Below are positions 35,570 through 43,407 of a stretch of DNA of 48,455 nt, one piece after another; within the stretch, counting starts at the first letter, position 1, and the number at the start of each line of letters is the position of its first letter. The stretch spans positions 1 to 48,455 of the forward strand of contig JAQGPC010000018.1 in NCBI GenBank assembly GCA_028293285.1. Reading direction: 5' to 3'. The translations under genes and the position numbers were made by a program. Source of the stretch: Pedosphaera sp. Its GTDB lineage: Bacteria; Verrucomicrobiota; Verrucomicrobiia; Limisphaerales; Pedosphaeraceae. The notes under the pieces were generated by a model. It searched no databases. It was not told the DNA's origin and worked only from the letters and a program-made list of their open reading frames with translations.

Positions 35570-36658
35570 GTGAGAAGCACACTGCTACCAAAAGAAAGTA
35601 TTGTCGCCCAAATGGGCAGGGTCACTGACGACCTGCCGTTTGTGAGCGTCATTATTCCGGTTTTCAACGAGGAACCGTTTATTGAGCAAAGCCTCCGTGC
35701 GGTTCTCAAACAGGATTATCCCTCGGAGCGTTTGGAAATAATTGTGGCCGATGGAGCATCCACGGATCGAACCAGGGACATCGTTGTTTCCATCCAAAGT
35801 GAACACGCGAACGTCCGGCTGATTTATAACCCTGATCGCATTGTATCGGCAGGATTGAATCGAGCGCTGGCTGGCGCGAATGGCGAGATCATTGTCCGCC
35901 TGGATGGACATTGTGAATATCCCACGGATTATATCCGAAAAGTCGTGCAATTACGGCAGCGGACCGGCGCGGATAATGTCGGCGGAGTTCTCGAGCCCAT
36001 CGGAGTTGGTTACGTGCAGGAGGCGGTTGGAGCAGCCTATTATTCCCCGGTTGGAATCGGGGGGGCGGCATTGAAAGGCGGAGGAAAAATGGAATCTGTC
36101 CATGAGGTGGATGCGGTTCATGGCGGCTGCTGGCGGCGTGAACGATTGCGGGAAGTCGGCGGCTTTGACGAAGAAATGGTGAGAAACCAGGATGATGAAT
36201 TGAGTTTTCGCTTGCGCAAGGCTTCCGGACGGATTTTTCAGTGTTCATCCATCCGGGTCAAATATCATGTGCGGGACAGCTTTAAAAAATTGTTTATGCA
36301 ATTTGCCCAGTATGGTTACTGGAAAGTAAGGGTGGTGCAAAAGCATCCGCGGCAAGCCAGCGCGCGACATTTCATTCCAGCCGGATTTGTGTTGTTGGTT
36401 TTGTTGACGATACTGTTCGCATCTTTCTCCACCTATGCCCGGTATGGGTTTGGTATTTTGGCGGGCGGCTATCTTTCCGCTCTTGCGCTGGCAACTTTGG
36501 TGCAAGTCTGGCCGACAGAAAAGAAGCTCTGGCCGGGAATCATGCTGGCATTGGTCACCATGCACTTTGGTTATGGTGGCGGATTTATTTTGGGCTGGCT
36601 AAGGGCTTGGGCAGGACCCCTGCCATCTGATTCAATTTTTGAACGTACCACTCGTTAA
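35570..36658 (+). CDS. Membrane-associated family 2 glycosyltransferase (ExoA-like)
   Basis: A 362-residue GT-A protein. The core starts at PFVSVIIPVFNEEPFIEQSL, with IIVADGASTDRTRDIV, SAGLNRALAGANGEIIVRLD (DGH as the metal motif), and VRNQDDELSFRLRKASG with the catalytic region. Two or three hydrophobic helices close the protein (about 270-345). This matches succinoglycan ExoA-type enzymes that act at the membrane. The start is ambiguous: GTG 35570 has no clear ribosome-binding site, and ATG 35612, with AAAGAAAG upstream, would remove 14 non-conserved residues. Confidence 0.86.
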   Translation: MRSTLLPKESIVAQMGRVTDDLPFVSVIIPVFNEEPFIEQSLRAVLKQDYPSERLEIIVADGASTDRTRDIVVSIQSEHANVRLIYNPDRIVSAGLNRALAGANGEIIVRLDGHCEYPTDYIRKVVQLRQRTGADNVGGVLEPIGVGYVQEAVGAAYYSPVGIGGAALKGGGKMESVHEVDAVHGGCWRRERLREVGGFDEEMVRNQDDELSFRLRKASGRIFQCSSIRVKYHVRDSFKKLFMQFAQYGYWKVRVVQKHPRQASARHFIPAGFVLLVLLTILFASFSTYARYGFGILAGGYLSALALATLVQVWPTEKKLWPGIMLALVTMHFGYGGGFILGWLRAWAGPLPSDSIFERTTR

Positions 36659-36659
36659 A

Positions 36660-37556
36660 ATGCCTTCAATTTCAAATCCAAGTATTGGTAACTGGGTAGT
36701 CCAGTCGTCCGGTGTGAGTAAGCGTCCCATAGAGGGTGCATTCACCATTGATGTGGAAGACTGGTACCAGTCCAGCGTTGACTTCGATGCGCCCATAACG
36801 GAGCGGGTAGTTCGCAATGTTAATACTATTCTAGAGTTGCTGAAGGAATTTGACGTCAAGGCGACTTTCTTCGTGCAAGGCCGCGTGGCTGAAACCTTCC
36901 CTAAACTGCTTGAAGATATCCTCGCTGAAGGGCATGAGATACAATCCCATGGCTACAGCCACCGGCCGCTGTTTGGAATGAGCCGGGCGGAGTTGCGACA
37001 GGAGTTGGAACTTTCACGCAAGACGGTTGAGGACGCTTGTGGTGTGTCGGTAACTGCATTTCGCGCGCCGGATTTTTCGATTGTTCAGCATAATCTTTGG
37101 GCCTTGGAGATATTGGCTGAATCCGGTTTCACGGTGGATTCATCCATATTTCCGATAAAAATGAAACGCTATGGAATCGCGGGGTGGGAAACGGGACCAC
37201 GCTATTATCCGTTACAAAACGGAGCCTCGATTTGGGAAGTGCCGGTGGCGGTATGGGGACGGGGCAGGGTGCGAATTCCGATGGCGGGCGGCGGATACTT
37301 TCGTCTGTTGCCGGAGATCATCTTGAAACGCGCTCTTCATTCAATGATCGCCAGCAAACGAATGGTGGTCATTTATTGTCACCCATATGAGTTCAGCAAA
37401 AATGAACTGGACGCTTACCGTAAAACAGTTTCCCGACGATTTCGCTTTACTCAAAACCTGGGGCGCGGTGCCTTCGTAAAACGGATTCGCAGTTTGTTGC
37501 AGGAGTTTGCATTTGGGCGCTTTGATGAATTGCTCTCCAGCCGGGGAATCAAATGA
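36660..37556 (+). CDS. Polysaccharide deacetylase, DUF3473/XrtA-locus type
   Basis: A 298-residue NodB-type carbohydrate esterase. AFTIDVEDWYQSS carries the catalytic/metal Asp pair, and KATFFVQGRVAE follows. HEIQSHGYSHRPL holds the two zinc His, and FRAPDFSI is the motif-3 segment. The C-terminal part (MAGGGYFRLLPEIILKRAL, VIYCHPYEF) is that of the DUF3473 subfamily, which often lies in exosortase (PEP-CTERM) polysaccharide loci. It should remove N-acetyl groups from the growing polymer. No exosortase or PEP-CTERM protein is in this window. ATG 36660 follows the previous stop at once; a TTG at 36639 is the alternative. The 3' end overlaps the next gene as ATGA. Confidence 0.88.
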   Translation: MPSISNPSIGNWVVQSSGVSKRPIEGAFTIDVEDWYQSSVDFDAPITERVVRNVNTILELLKEFDVKATFFVQGRVAETFPKLLEDILAEGHEIQSHGYSHRPLFGMSRAELRQELELSRKTVEDACGVSVTAFRAPDFSIVQHNLWALEILAESGFTVDSSIFPIKMKRYGIAGWETGPRYYPLQNGASIWEVPVAVWGRGRVRIPMAGGGYFRLLPEIILKRALHSMIASKRMVVIYCHPYEFSKNELDAYRKTVSRRFRFTQNLGRGAFVKRIRSLLQEFAFGRFDELLSSRGIK

Positions 37557-38302
37557 GAATTGCGTTCCTTACCACAAATGATCCGCTTTATTTGCCGGCA
37601 TTTTTTAAAAGAGTGCTGGCCCAATGTGCTGCCCAGACGCAATCGGTCTATGTGGTGCCTCCGCTTTACAAGCAACAGACTTCTTCACAAGCGGCATGGC
37701 GATACTACCGCAGCTTTGGGACGAAGGTTTTCATGGGGCTCGGTTTCCATATATTGCGGGCGAAGATAAAAGGAGAGTCGATTGCTTCGGTATGTCGCAG
37801 GCACAAGGTGAAGTATGAAAGCATCCCCGATGTAAATGCTCCGGTTTTTCTGGACCAATTACGCCGTGAAGCACCGGATGTTCTGGTCTCGGTCAGTTGT
37901 CCTCAAATTTTCAAGACCCCCTTGATCGGATTGCCATCGCGCGGAATTTTAAATATCCATGGGGCCATTCTGCCGCACTATCGCGGGGTAATGCCAAGCT
38001 TCTGGATGATGGCCAATGGCGAGAAGCAGGCGGGCGTTTCAATTTATTTTGTGAATGAACAGATCGATGCCGGCGGCCTTTGTGCTCAACGCGCGTTCAA
38101 TATCCTCCCGGATGAAACCTTGAATGATTTTTTACGGCGATCCAAAAGCATTGCTGCGGATTTATTGCTCGGGGTTTTGTCCCAGATGAATCGGGGGAAC
38201 GTGCCGCAGCAGCCATTAAACCTTTCTGAAGGTTCCTATTATTCCTGGCCGGATGCAAAAGCTTATAAAAAGTTTTGCGCCGCTGGCCGGCAATTTTGGT
38301 GA
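37553..38302 (+). CDS. Folate-dependent N-formyltransferase (sugar formyltransferase-like)
   Basis: A 249-residue formyltransferase of the GART/methionyl-tRNA formyltransferase fold. The catalytic triad is visible as Asn134 and His136 in LNIHGAILPHYRGVMPSFW and Asp172 in NEQIDAGG. The length equals that of VioF/WbtJ-type enzymes that formylate 4-amino-sugar nucleotides, and is shorter than tRNA formyltransferase (about 310). The dehydratase (10965) and aminotransferase (8931) could supply such an amino sugar. A second possibility, N-formylation of a nonribosomal peptide, arises because the next gene is an NRPS. ATGA overlap with the deacetylase fixes the start. Confidence 0.87.
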   Translation: MRIAFLTTNDPLYLPAFFKRVLAQCAAQTQSVYVVPPLYKQQTSSQAAWRYYRSFGTKVFMGLGFHILRAKIKGESIASVCRRHKVKYESIPDVNAPVFLDQLRREAPDVLVSVSCPQIFKTPLIGLPSRGILNIHGAILPHYRGVMPSFWMMANGEKQAGVSIYFVNEQIDAGGLCAQRAFNILPDETLNDFLRRSKSIAADLLLGVLSQMNRGNVPQQPLNLSEGSYYSWPDAKAYKKFCAAGRQFW

Positions 38303-38331
38303 TCAAATTGTTCGTTTATCGATGCAACGTT

Positions 38332-38353
38332 CAAGCCAGCCAAGGCTGGCTTG
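38332..38353. repeat. Perfect 10-bp inverted repeat between formyltransferase and NRPS genes
   Basis: CAAGCCAGCC (38332-38341) and GGCTGGCTTG (38344-38353) are exact reverse complements with two bases between them, in the 182-base gap before the NRPS. As RNA it would form a strong hairpin followed by GTTAATTATA, too poor in U for a classic terminator. It may end or attenuate the polysaccharide transcript, or be a protein-binding palindrome. Confidence 0.5.
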
Positions 38354-38484
38354 TTAATTATAGAGGGTTGCAATTTCCCACTGCACTCAAACGCGGATGG
38401 GCTTCCTGCAAATTGTAATTTAAATTCCAACATAACGCTGGTTCGGTCCAAGAACCTGCCGGCTAAACCTAATTCCCAGCAAAA

Positions 38485-41400
38485 ATGACACAGTTAATAA
38501 TATCGGACGAGAGTGCGGCTGATCTGGAAACTTCGGCCAGTCAGGACGCGGAGGAAAATTCCATCTTTCCTGTTTCTTTCGCCCAGGAACGATTGTGGTT
38601 GCTGGACCAGTTGGAGCCAAATAGTCCGCTCTATAATATTCCCATGCCCGCGCGTCTGCGCGGCCCTTTGGATGAGGCGATCCTGCAGAAAGCTCTTAAT
38701 GGAATTGTTCAACGCCATGAGCCGTTGCGCACTACTTTTAAAGTTGTGGATGTCGAGCCCGTTCAAGTGATTTCACCAGGCCGCTCATTCAAAACACCGG
38801 AAAGGGATCTTAGTAAACTACCCGAAGGCAAGCGGGAAATTGAAGCGTTGCATTTGTTGGAGGTGGATGCAAAGAAGCCATTTAATTTGGCCGACGATTT
38901 AATGGTGCGGACACAATTGATACGACTGAGTTCCACCGAACACATTTTAGGCGTGAACATTCATCATATTGCAGCGGATGGATGGTCGATAGGCATATTT
39001 TATCAGGAACTCCAGGCGTTGTATGACGCCTTCCTGCGAGGAGAGGAATCACCTCTGCCCGAGTTAACCATTCAATACGCCGATTTTGGAGTCTGGCAAC
39101 GTCAGTGGTTACAGGGGCCTGTGCTTCAAAAGCAACTTGATTATTGGAGACGTCAACTGGCTGGTGCGCCTGCTTTACTGGAATTACCACTGGATAAACC
39201 ACGGCCAGCGGTTCAAAGCTATCGAGGAGGGCGGCGGGAATTTGTCCTGGACCGCACATTGATAAGAGCTTTCAAGGAACTCGTTAACAAAGAGAGCTGC
39301 ACCCTATTTATGGGGCTATTGGCCGTTTTCAAGACGCTGGTCCTTCGCTACACCGGGCAGACTGATATTGTGGTGGGTTCACCAATTGCCAATCGTACCC
39401 GGGCAGAAACTGAAGGGATAATCGGCTGCTTTAGCAACACACTGGTGTTACGCACCAATCTGTCCGGCACACCAAACTTTCGAGAGGTTTTAAAACGGGT
39501 GCGCGAAACAACCATGGATGCTCTTGTCCACCAGGATTTACCGTTTGAAAAACTGGTGGAGGCATTACAACCGGTGCGCGACCCGAGTTACTCCCCGTTG
39601 TTTCAATTGATGTTCATGTTGCAAAATGCCCCGGTATCGGTGTCAGAGACGGGGAGCTTGGGATTAGCCCCTTTTGAAGTGGTAAATGGGACCACGAAGT
39701 TTGATGTAACTTTGGCGGTTGTTGAAGGCTCGACAGGAATAAGCGGAGTGGTGGAGTACTCGAGTGACCTGTTTAAGGATGAAACCATTGAGCGATTCGT
39801 GGGTCATTGGCAGACTCTTTTGAAATCGATCGTAGCCACGCCAGAGGAGCCGATCACCCGATTGACTCCGCTTACTCCAATCGAATACCAACAATTGATA
39901 GTGGATTGGAATGCGACGGAAAAAAATTATCCGCGTGAGCTTACTTTGCCTGAATTGGTGGAGGCGCAGGCGGCACGGACACCCGAAGTGACGGCCGTTG
40001 AATTTGAAGGCAAGCGAATAACCTATGGAGAATTGAACCGCAGGGCGAACCAACTGGCGCGGCATTTGCGTTCTTTGGGCGTGGCACCCGAAGTGCGAGT
40101 AGGTATCTGCGTGGAGCGCTCCCTGGAGATGGTTATCGGGCTTCTGGCAATCGTTAAAGCGGGCGGCGCTTATGTGCCGTTGGACCCGAAATATCCGCGT
40201 GAACGGCTGACGCTTATCGTGACGGACGCGCAACTCAAGGTACTGCTGACACAAAAGTCGTTGTTGTCTGAATGGAGCGAATCGAAATCAGGCTCTCCGA
40301 GATTGGTCTGTATTGATGATGTTTACTTTGCCAAAGAAGATGAGAGCAACCTGAATTTAAAGTTTGGGTCAGAAAGCCCTGCGTACATGCTTTATACTTC
40401 AGGTTCCACCGGAAAGCCCAAGGGTGTGCTGATTACCCATCGCGCAATGGTAAATTTTCTTTTCAGCATGGCCGAGGAACCCGGTTTGACTGCACAGGAT
40501 GTCTGTCTGGCAGTCACGACTCTTTCTTTTGACATTGCGGGGATGGAACTATGGCTGCCTTTAATGGTCGGAGCCAGGGTGTTGCTGGTGAGTGCCGAAG
40601 TAGCGATTGATGGCAGGCATTTAGCCGAACAAACCAGCCAGGCCACGGTGATGCAGGCGACTCCAGGGACATGGCGACTTTTGATAGAGGCCGGTTGGCA
40701 GGGTGATCCCAAACTCAAGCTTCTATGCGGCGGAGAGGCGTGGCCGGACGAATTGGCTGCACAGTTATTATCGCGTTGCGGTTCGCTCTGGAACATGTAT
40801 GGCCCCACCGAAACCACCATCTACTCGGCTGCATTACAGGTAAGAGCAGGCGAGCCCCCGCTGATTGGGCCTCCCATTGCCAATACCCAACTTTATATTT
40901 TGGATAATAATTTGCAGCCAGTACCGATGGGAGTAGCCGGTGAACTTCACATTGGAGGAGACGGGTTGGCACGAGGCTACTGGCAACGGGAGGAATTGAC
41001 CCATGAAAAATTTATCAATAATCCGTTCAAGCCGGGGGGAAGACTTTATAAAACAGGCGATTTGGTGCGATATCGGTCGGGACGGCGGATTGAGTTTTTA
41101 GGTCGGATGGATCAGCAAGTCAAGGTGCGGGGATATCGCATTGAACCGGGAGAAATTGAATCTTTATTGAACCAGCATCCCGGCGTGCGGGAAGCAGTGG
41201 TCGTTGTGCGCGAGGATATGAATGGGGGCAAACGTTTGGTTGCCTACGTCGTGCCGAAGGCGAATGGGACTTGCACGGTGGAGATCCTGCATCAGACACT
41301 CAAAGAAAAACTTCCCGAATACATGGTGCCCTCGGCCATTCTCCTGCTTCCCAGCCTGCCGCTGACTCCCAATGGCAAAATTGACCGCAAGGCCGTGCCA

Positions 41401-42654
41401 GCCCCTGATTCGGCACGCGCGGAGAGGGCTTTTGTTGCGCCACGCGATCCGTTGGAGTTACAACTGACGCAGTTATGGGAAAAGATTTTTGGAATTGAAC
41501 CGATCGGAATCCAGGACAATTTCTTTGAGTTGGGCGGACACTCATTACTCGCCGTGCGACTTTTTGCACAGGTGGAAAAATTGACGGGCAAAAGTCTGCC
41601 ATTGGTGACGCTGTTTCAATCGCCGACCATTGAGCAACTGGCGGTAATTCTCCGGCAACAAGGTTGGGAGCCTCCCTGGTCTTCACTCGTTCCGATCAAG
41701 CCGGATGGCTCCAAACCGCCATTCTATTGTGTGCATGGGGTGGGTGGAAATATTTTGGAATACATGGATTTGGCCAAGTACATGGAGGCTGACCAGCCAT
41801 TTTACGGATTGCAAGCCGCAGGCTTAAACGGAAAAAAGCCATGGCATGGGAGTGTGGAAGAAATGGCGAGTTATTACATAGAAGAGATCCAGGCGTTTCA
41901 GCCGCGCGGCCCCTATTATATTGGGGGCTCATCTTTTGGTGGATTGGTCGCTTATGAGATGGCTCTACAGTTGCATGACAAAGGCGAGCAAGTTGCGTTA
42001 CTGGCATTTTTTGACACACACGCGCCGGGCTATCCGAAGTTCCTGCCGAACATGTCTGCCGGGCGCCTCAAGCTGAATCATTTCATTCATCGCGTGTCGT
42101 TGCATTGGGGAAATTTCAAGGCGGCGAGCGGGCGGGAAAGAGCCAGCTATGTCTGGGTAAAGGCCGGACGATGGCAGAAGAGCCAGGTATGGCGTTTCAA
42201 GCGGATGTGGAGAAACAGCAAACAAAAGGTGGAAAGTTGGTTTTGGCCGAAGGCGATTCGAGAAGCCAAGAAAACAGGCCGGCAAGCGGCCTGTATCTAC
42301 ACGCCACGCGGATACACTGGAAAGGCCACGCTATTTAGAGCCACTGGCCAAATGAAAGGCATCTATCCAGACCCTACGTTGGGGTGGGGTTCGCTGATAC
42401 AGGGCGGATTGGAGATTTATGATACTCCAGGCCATCATGGGGCTATTGTGCGGGAACCCCGGGCGGGGCAACTGGCAGAGCAATTGAAAGCTTCTCTGCA
42501 CAAAGCTCAGTCAGCGGTGCAATTGAGCCGGATGCAGACGGCCATTCTCAAATTGGATGCAGGCCGATCTAATGGGTGGCAAGCACCTGCCATGGTTTCT
42601 GTCGGCTTGAATGGTCATGAAACAAACGGACAAAAAGAAGTAATGCACTCTTAA
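38485..42654 (+). CDS. Nonribosomal peptide synthetase, termination module (C-A-PCP-TE)
   Basis: A 1389-residue one-module NRPS. The condensation domain (about 25-470) has FAQERLWLLDQLEP and HHIAADG (160-166). The adenylation domain (about 485-975) has LYTSGSTGKPKG and YGPTETT. Its pocket read by eye is D683, I684, M687, Q724, L747, G749, M771, I779, Y780, K965, close to the PKS-NRPS pocket at the left edge and glycine-like with changes. The carrier Ser1020 is in LGGHS. The thioesterase (about 1075-1360) has GGSSFGG with nucleophile Ser1150, a long basic lid (about 1195-1280) and GHHGAIVRE with the likely His. It begins with a condensation domain, so it extends a chain made elsewhere and releases it. 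No clear ribosome-binding site precedes ATG 38485. There is no regulator or exporter of its own nearby. Confidence 0.95.
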   Translation: MTQLIISDESAADLETSASQDAEENSIFPVSFAQERLWLLDQLEPNSPLYNIPMPARLRGPLDEAILQKALNGIVQRHEPLRTTFKVVDVEPVQVISPGRSFKTPERDLSKLPEGKREIEALHLLEVDAKKPFNLADDLMVRTQLIRLSSTEHILGVNIHHIAADGWSIGIFYQELQALYDAFLRGEESPLPELTIQYADFGVWQRQWLQGPVLQKQLDYWRRQLAGAPALLELPLDKPRPAVQSYRGGRREFVLDRTLIRAFKELVNKESCTLFMGLLAVFKTLVLRYTGQTDIVVGSPIANRTRAETEGIIGCFSNTLVLRTNLSGTPNFREVLKRVRETTMDALVHQDLPFEKLVEALQPVRDPSYSPLFQLMFMLQNAPVSVSETGSLGLAPFEVVNGTTKFDVTLAVVEGSTGISGVVEYSSDLFKDETIERFVGHWQTLLKSIVATPEEPITRLTPLTPIEYQQLIVDWNATEKNYPRELTLPELVEAQAARTPEVTAVEFEGKRITYGELNRRANQLARHLRSLGVAPEVRVGICVERSLEMVIGLLAIVKAGGAYVPLDPKYPRERLTLIVTDAQLKVLLTQKSLLSEWSESKSGSPRLVCIDDVYFAKEDESNLNLKFGSESPAYMLYTSGSTGKPKGVLITHRAMVNFLFSMAEEPGLTAQDVCLAVTTLSFDIAGMELWLPLMVGARVLLVSAEVAIDGRHLAEQTSQATVMQATPGTWRLLIEAGWQGDPKLKLLCGGEAWPDELAAQLLSRCGSLWNMYGPTETTIYSAALQVRAGEPPLIGPPIANTQLYILDNNLQPVPMGVAGELHIGGDGLARGYWQREELTHEKFINNPFKPGGRLYKTGDLVRYRSGRRIEFLGRMDQQVKVRGYRIEPGEIESLLNQHPGVREAVVVVREDMNGGKRLVAYVVPKANGTCTVEILHQTLKEKLPEYMVPSAILLLPSLPLTPNGKIDRKAVPAPDSARAERAFVAPRDPLELQLTQLWEKIFGIEPIGIQDNFFELGGHSLLAVRLFAQVEKLTGKSLPLVTLFQSPTIEQLAVILRQQGWEPPWSSLVPIKPDGSKPPFYCVHGVGGNILEYMDLAKYMEADQPFYGLQAAGLNGKKPWHGSVEEMASYYIEEIQAFQPRGPYYIGGSSFGGLVAYEMALQLHDKGEQVALLAFFDTHAPGYPKFLPNMSAGRLKLNHFIHRVSLHWGNFKAASGRERASYVWVKAGRWQKSQVWRFKRMWRNSKQKVESWFWPKAIREAKKTGRQAACIYTPRGYTGKATLFRATGQMKGIYPDPTLGWGSLIQGGLEIYDTPGHHGAIVREPRAGQLAEQLKASLHKAQSAVQLSRMQTAILKLDAGRSNGWQAPAMVSVGLNGHETNGQKEVMHS

Positions 42655-42688
42655 CAGGCTGGAACCGCAACCACATAAAACTTTATCA

Positions 42689-42979
42689 GTGAACGGGTCG
42701 ATAAAACGGAAAAATCGTACAGGCAAGGAGAAGCTTTGCATCCTTCTGGAGGCGATGGCCGGGCAGGAGTCCGTTGGTGAGGTGTGCTCACGCCACCAAG
42801 TGAATCAAACGCAATATTATCTCTGGCGGGAGCGGTTGCTTACGGAGGGAGAAAAAATATTTAATTTTGGCGGACTCGGAAGAAAGCAGGAGTATCTGAA
42901 ATTGGAAAACATGAAATTGAAGGCGCAGGTAAGAGAGTTGAAGATCAAGTTAGCCGCCAAACAGGAAGTCCTTTGGTGA
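42689..42979 (+). mobile_element. Orphan IS3-type OrfA transposase (insertion-sequence remnant)
   Basis: A 96-residue protein with a helix-turn-helix like IS3-family OrfA: EKLCILLEAMAGQESVGEVC, then RHQVNQTQYYLWRERLL, followed by a charged C-terminal coiled coil (YLKLENMKLKAQVRELK). OrfB, with the DDE catalytic domain, is absent. Only 63 bases separate the stop from an unrelated small gene. No terminal inverted repeats were found by eye. It starts at GTG 42689, 34 bases after the NRPS stop. The element is probably dead, and its position marks a past insertion at the right edge of the NRPS gene. Confidence 0.75.
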
Positions 42980-43042
42980 GTAATGTGTCTCGACTGAGAT
43001 GGTTTCCAGTTTTCTCCGCAGCTTCCAATTCAGGCATGCTAT

Positions 43043-43288
43043 ATGAAAGCGCTTTTACAACAGGTGGAAACGCAGCTTTACTTCAAGGGGCCTGAACAAT
43101 GGACGCCCAATCCGTGGGAAGCGTATGACTTTAAATCTTCTTTAAATGCCCGAAGTTACTGCTTGAGCCACGGGATACCGAGCGTTCAGATCGTTTTGAA
43201 ATTCGAAGTGGATAAATACGATATAGTATTGCCGACGACATATCCCAGAACCACCGAAGACCCAAGCGGCCCACAGATCAGCATCTAA
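43043..43288 (+). CDS. Small protein of unknown function (81 residues)
   Basis: An 81-residue frame from ATG 43043 that ends 28 bases before a strong intrinsic terminator, which supports a real transcribed gene. The protein is soluble, with no signal or membrane segment. It has an aromatic N-terminal half (FKGPEQWTPNPWEAYDF) and a hydrophobic strand-like part (VQIVLKFEVDKYDIVLP). I do not recognise a family. It might also be a fragment, since an insertion-sequence remnant is immediately upstream. Confidence 0.5.
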   Translation: MKALLQQVETQLYFKGPEQWTPNPWEAYDFKSSLNARSYCLSHGIPSVQIVLKFEVDKYDIVLPTTYPRTTEDPSGPQISI

Positions 43289-43316
43289 AACATTTTAATA
43301 GCTGGTTGAACTGCCA

Positions 43317-43345
43317 CCCGCCCGATCAGGCGGGTTTTTTATTTT
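43317..43345 (+). terminator. Rho-independent terminator
   Basis: CCCGCC (43317-43322) pairs with GGCGGG (43329-43334) across a six-base loop, followed by TTTTTTATTTT. This is a textbook plus-strand terminator for the small gene at 43043 and possibly for read-through from the NRPS. The gene on the other side is convergent and ends at 43408. Confidence 0.85.
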
Positions 43346-43407
43346 GCCTGTGCGTGGAAATGCAAGGCGATTGAGAAAACTTATTCAATCCGATCCAAAT
43401 ACGGTTA

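Noticed and set aside
7036..38302. The polysaccharide genes as a teichoic-acid or LPS-core locus
   Set aside because: The set Wza, Wzc with Tyr tail, Wzx, Wzy and PglC-like initiator matches a Wzx/Wzy capsule or exopolysaccharide system; no heptosyltransferase, ABC transporter or tag/tar genes are seen.
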